Part shown: positions 5,106-7,405 of the stretch, piece by piece
Numbering within the stretch: position 1 is the stretch's first letter
How the letters are laid out: every line of letters begins with the position of its first letter
Source: an uncultured Oscillospiraceae bacterium
Lineage (GTDB): Bacteria > Bacillota_A > Clostridia > Oscillospirales > Oscillospiraceae
NCBI GenBank assembly: GCA_910584605.1
Contig: CAJUAW010000129.1
Span: 1 to 7,405 of the forward strand
Direction of reading: 5' to 3'
DNA length: 7,405 nucleotides
Notes under the pieces: model-generated
Databases searched by the model: none
What the model was told of the DNA's origin: nothing
What the model saw: only the letters and a program-made list of their open reading frames with translations
Program-made: the position numbers and the translations under genes

Positions 5106-5134
5106 ATTGTACCAAAATTCGACCAAAGCTGCAA
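5106..5134 (-). promoter_or_regulatory. Promoter of the 30-aa peptide gene
   Basis: -10 TACAAT (5111-5106) is preceded by TGG (extended -10). A weak -35, TTGCAG (5134-5129), lies 17 nt upstream. Predicted start is near 5099, leaving a leader of about 40 nt that contains the sequestering hairpin. The element begins directly behind the GNAT gene terminator. Confidence 0.75.
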
Positions 5135-5135
5135 C

Positions 5136-5167
5136 AAAAATCCCTGGAGGATCACCCTCCAGGGATT
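5136..5167 (-). terminator. Terminator of the VWA-GNAT operon
   Basis: A 12-bp perfect stem (AATCCCTGGAGG, 5139-5150, with 5156-5167) has a 5-nt loop and is followed by TTTTT on the minus strand. It starts 8 nt after the GNAT stop codon. Confidence 0.92.
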
Positions 5168-5175
5168 CGTTCTGT

Positions 5176-5703
5176 TCATCCCAAATATTTCTCCAGGCAG
5201 ACCAGCTGTACATCGGGGATGCCGTTAAACACACAGGGGACGATCCCCGCCTCCCAGTAGCCCAGGCCAGCGTACAACCTGCGGGCGGCGGCATTCCGGG
5301 CGTTGGTGTCCATCCGCAGATCGAGACAGCCCTGGTCCAGGGCGTACCGCTCGTAAAACCGGACGAACTCCCTCCCGCAGCCCTTTCCCGCCTGGACGGG
5401 GTCCACTACCAGGGTGTGGAGCACCATCACCTGCCCCGGCGGAACATCCCCATGCCGCCAAGGGACATTGGCGTATTCTGGGACCTGATTCTGGTCGATT
5501 TTGGCCGCGGCGGCAACCGCTTCCTCCCGCTCCAGGACAAACAGGGTCCCTGCTTCCAGAGCGTCCAGTGCGGTCTGCTCCGTGGGGTACACCCCCCGGA
5601 TCCATCCGACCACCGCACGGCCCTGCTCCTCCTCGGTCAAAATGCGGTCGTAAATGGCCGTGATCTGGGGGATATCCTCCCTAACTGCCCTTCGAACCGT
5701 CAT
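5176..5703 (-). CDS. GNAT-family N-acetyltransferase
   Basis: A 175-aa single-domain acetyl-CoA-dependent acetyltransferase. Visible signature: strand beta-4 LHTLVVDP (about 95-102) leading into the acetyl-CoA pyrophosphate loop Q-A-G-K-G-C-G (104-110), then helix REFVRFYERYA. The late motif NARNAAARRLYAGLGYWEAG (135-153) is the typical N-x-x-A-x-x-x-Y-x-x-L-G-[YF] segment. The acceptor substrate (amine, peptide N-terminus or antibiotic) cannot be told. Start: the ATG at 5703 has AGGAGG 7 nt upstream, and that ribosome site overlaps the VWA gene stop codon. The 11-nt gap makes the two genes an operon ending at the hairpin at 5136-5167. Confidence 0.93.
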   Translation of the reverse strand: MTVRRAVREDIPQITAIYDRILTEEEQGRAVVGWIRGVYPTEQTALDALEAGTLFVLEREEAVAAAAKIDQNQVPEYANVPWRHGDVPPGQVMVLHTLVVDPVQAGKGCGREFVRFYERYALDQGCLDLRMDTNARNAAARRLYAGLGYWEAGIVPCVFNGIPDVQLVCLEKYLG

Positions 5704-5714
5704 AGCGATGCCTC

Positions 5715-6914
5715 CTATCTGGTGAGAAGTTTTTTCATGCCCTCCTCCAGGCCGTCCACGGTGAGGGGGAACATGGGAAATTCATTGGCGATCGTGTCGT
5801 AGGTCTGGGACCAGTAGGCGCCCCAGTCGGGACGGCGGCTGGGGTTGAGCCAGACCGTGTGCCGGAACCGGCCCTTCAGCAGGCGCAGCCAGTCCATACC
5901 GCACTTGGGGCCGTCCGCCCGCTCACTCTGGCCGTAGTAGCCGCTCATCAACTCGTAGGGAGCCATCTGAGCGTCCCCCACCAGGATCAGCTTGTAGTCG
6001 CTTGGGATGTTGGACAGCACCCAGTCGGTAGAAATGCTGTTTCGGTAGAGCAGGGTGGGGTCCAGATACAGCTTGCTGTAGGGACAGTTGTGAAAATAGT
6101 AGACCTTCAGGTCCTTGAAGTGGCCTGACTTGGATACTGCCTGAAACAGGGCGGAGCACAGCTGGGCGTAGTAGTCCATGGAGCCGCCGGAATCCATCAG
6201 GAGGAGCACCTTTACCGTGTTCTCCCGGGGCCGTTTGTAGCGCACCTTCAGGACACCGCCGTTGTCCGCGGTGTCCTTGATGGTGTTGTCCACGTCAAAC
6301 TCAGTAGGGGGGAGGTCCACCAGCCCGGAGTACTGCCGCAGGTGGCGCAGGGCCACCTGGAACTGACGGGTATCCAGGGTGTTGTCCCGGCGGAAATCCC
6401 GGAATTTCCGCTCCCCCGCCACCCGGAAGGCCCGGCGGTACATGGACTGTCCTCCCACCCGGATGCCCTTAGGGGACAGACCGGAGTTGCCGAACATGGA
6501 CATGCCGTGGGTACCCACCCAGTAATTGCCGCCGTTGTGCTCCTCGGTCTGCTCCCGCATGCGCTCCTGGAGCATCCGCTCGATCTCCTCCTCGGAAAAA
6601 CCCAGGTTCTTCAGAGCTTGCGCCTCATCCCAGTTGGCGTAATCGGATAATACTTCTGGTTTATTCAGCCAGTCCAATAACTCTTTGGATATCTCCTGCT
6701 GGAAGGGAACGTCCCGAAAATACTCCAGAAAGGTGCGGTCGAAGGCGTCAAAGTCCGCCTCGCTCTTCACCAGCAGACAGCGGCACAGGTGGTAGAAGCC
6801 GGTAAAGCTGGCGTTGTGGAGATTTTTGTGCAGCCCCTCCATCAGAGCCATCCACTCGGTGAGGGACACCTTTAAGCCGTTTCGCCGCAGCAGATACAGC
6901 AAATTCTCAAACAC
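5715..6914 (-). CDS. CoxE-like VWA domain protein
   Basis: A 399-aa protein of the VWA-containing CoxE-like group. It starts VFENLLYLLRRNGLKVSLTEW, the usual opening of the family. An acidic, helical middle region (FSEEEIERMLQERMREQTEE) and a Gly-rich stretch (HGMSMFGNSGLSPKG) follow. The VWA domain starts at about 235 with a MIDAS-type metal motif, MDSGGSMD (Asp241), of the form D-x-G-x-S rather than the canonical D-x-S-x-S. A later LVGDAQM fits a downstream metal-coordinating Asp. Known for the family: partner of MoxR-type AAA+ ATPases that remodel or insert metals into client enzymes. No such ATPase is in the window. Start: the GTG at 6914 has GGAAGG 7 nt upstream and a promoter just behind it; a longer reading to 6992 would begin with TTG upstream of the promoter, so it is rejected. 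Confidence 0.9.
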   Translation of the reverse strand: MFENLLYLLRRNGLKVSLTEWMALMEGLHKNLHNASFTGFYHLCRCLLVKSEADFDAFDRTFLEYFRDVPFQQEISKELLDWLNKPEVLSDYANWDEAQALKNLGFSEEEIERMLQERMREQTEEHNGGNYWVGTHGMSMFGNSGLSPKGIRVGGQSMYRRAFRVAGERKFRDFRRDNTLDTRQFQVALRHLRQYSGLVDLPPTEFDVDNTIKDTADNGGVLKVRYKRPRENTVKVLLLMDSGGSMDYYAQLCSALFQAVSKSGHFKDLKVYYFHNCPYSKLYLDPTLLYRNSISTDWVLSNIPSDYKLILVGDAQMAPYELMSGYYGQSERADGPKCGMDWLRLLKGRFRHTVWLNPSRRPDWGAYWSQTYDTIANEFPMFPLTVDGLEEGMKKLLTR

Positions 6915-6944
6915 GGCTTCACCTTCCTTCCATCGTCTTTGATG

Positions 6945-6973
6945 ATTGTATCGTCTTTTTATTGAAAAGGCAA
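6945..6973 (-). promoter_or_regulatory. Promoter of the VWA-GNAT operon
   Basis: -35 TTGCCT (6973-6968), a 17-nt spacer and -10 TACAAT (6950-6945), about 31 nt upstream of the GTG start. It supports the shorter start of the VWA protein. Confidence 0.72.
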
Positions 6974-7010
6974 GCATATTCTGTTCTGCCAAGTTTCATT
7001 ATTTTTTTGA

Positions 7011-7048
7011 CAAGTATACTTGACAACATGGTCCCACCGTGCTATGAT
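7011..7048 (+). promoter_or_regulatory. Promoter with palindromic operator for the 87-aa membrane protein gene
   Basis: -35 TTGACA (7020-7025), a 17-nt spacer and extended -10 TGC-TATGAT (7043-7048). A perfect 12-bp palindrome, CAAGTATACTTG (7011-7022), overlaps the -35, and a second TTGACA occurs at 7007-7012, so the hexamer is directly repeated 13 bp apart. A dimeric repressor, for example of the Xre type, would fit; none is encoded in the window. Confidence 0.78.
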
Positions 7049-7110
7049 ACCTTCAACGGGGGAGGTCACGGCCGGACCGAGGCCGGGAAATCTTAGAAAG
7101 GATCTTTCTT

Positions 7111-7374
7111 ATGGACAAAGACAAAATTCTGGAAAAGAGCCGCAAAGAAAATGAAACGCAGGACGAGATGGAAAAAACCATCCGCGTCGAAGGGGAGTCC
7201 TTCAGCCTGGCTCTCACTCTGTTGGTGGGGCTTCTTCTGTTTTCTTACAATCGATTGCATGATCTGCCCTCTGACACTATATTCATCATGTTCTGGACCT
7301 CCTGCGTCAGTAACCGGCTGTACCGGCTCACCAAGCGGAAGAGTGCCTCCGTGTCAGCGCCAATGATAAAATGA
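7111..7374 (+). CDS. Small membrane protein resembling the DUF6442 family
   Basis: 87 residues. The charged N-terminus MDKDKILEKSRKENETQDEMEK strongly recalls small Clostridia membrane proteins grouped as DUF6442 (from memory, not a search). It is followed by two probable membrane segments, SFSLALTLLVGLLLFSY (about 30-46) and DTIFIMFWTSCVSNRLY (about 55-71), and a basic tail. I recall relatives as often having a third membrane helix; here the frame stops after KSASVSAPMIK, so it may be naturally short or truncated. The start has AAAGGA 8 nt upstream, inside an AGAAAG-GAT-CTTTCT inverted repeat that could dampen translation. Expression comes from the promoter at 7020-7048 with a 5' leader of about 55 nt. 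No terminator is visible before the window ends. Function unknown. Confidence 0.78.
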   Translation: MDKDKILEKSRKENETQDEMEKTIRVEGESFSLALTLLVGLLLFSYNRLHDLPSDTIFIMFWTSCVSNRLYRLTKRKSASVSAPMIK

Positions 7375-7405
7375 AAGAAAACGCCGAGGAAAAAATGTAG
7401 TTTTG

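Noticed and set aside
5107..5802. A 231-codon plus-strand frame across the GNAT gene.
   Set aside because: It runs through the GNAT terminator and the peptide promoter, is antisense to a clear acetyltransferase, and is Pro/Gly-rich without domain features.
6915..6992. A 26-residue N-terminal extension of the VWA protein starting at TTG 6992.
   Set aside because: The promoter at 6945-6973 lies inside it and the GTG at 6914 has the ribosome site; family members begin at the FENLLY motif.
1..7405. tRNA or rRNA genes, CRISPR arrays, transposases or attachment sites.
   Set aside because: None was seen on either strand. The only repeats are short regulatory ones and the peptide/antisense-RNA pair.

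Overview
The window looks like chromosomal DNA of a GC-rich Gram-positive anaerobe of the Clostridia, most likely an Oscillospiraceae-type gut bacterium. Grounds: strong AGGAGG ribosome binding sites, T-box control of an aminoacyl-tRNA synthetase gene, an M23 peptidase with LysM and G5-like parts, a dimeric glycyl-tRNA synthetase, and a small membrane protein of the kind common in that group. The assignment is inferred from gene content only.

Layout. (1) 1-1335: the 3' part of a secreted cell-wall peptidase gene and its terminator, on +. (2) 4361 down to 1417, on -: a glycine-type operon made of a consensus promoter, a T-box leader, an unrecognised 127-aa gene, glyS, a nucleotidyltransferase/DUF4037 gene whose start overlaps the glyS stop, and an 18-bp hairpin terminator. 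(3) 4380-5134: a visibly more AT-rich island of small genes. A 52-aa ribbon-helix-helix protein (-) and a 61-aa protein (+) diverge from promoters that share one -35 element. Next to them a 30-aa membrane peptide (-) faces a short untranslated transcription unit (+), and the two share a bidirectional terminator. (4) 6973 down to 5136, on -: an operon of a CoxE-like VWA protein and a GNAT acetyltransferase. (5) 7011-7374, on +: a strong promoter with a 12-bp palindrome and a small membrane protein gene.

Main discovery candidate: 4837-5134 has the architecture of a type I toxin-antitoxin module of the Fst/par kind. A short hydrophobic peptide mRNA has its Shine-Dalgarno sequence buried in a GNRA-capped hairpin. 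A convergent RNA of about 85-90 nt has its own extended -10 promoter. Both RNAs end at the same hairpin. The small RNA carries an imperfect copy, in antisense sense, of the peptide gene's translation-initiation region, plus a second 8-nt match to a loop inside the peptide coding region. Toxicity and antisense regulation are inferred; the repeats, hairpins and promoters can be read directly in the sequence.

Several starts were moved to fit ribosome binding sites (glyS, the VWA gene, the nucleotidyltransferase and two small genes). Two small genes were found by hand: 4380-4538 and 4966-5058.
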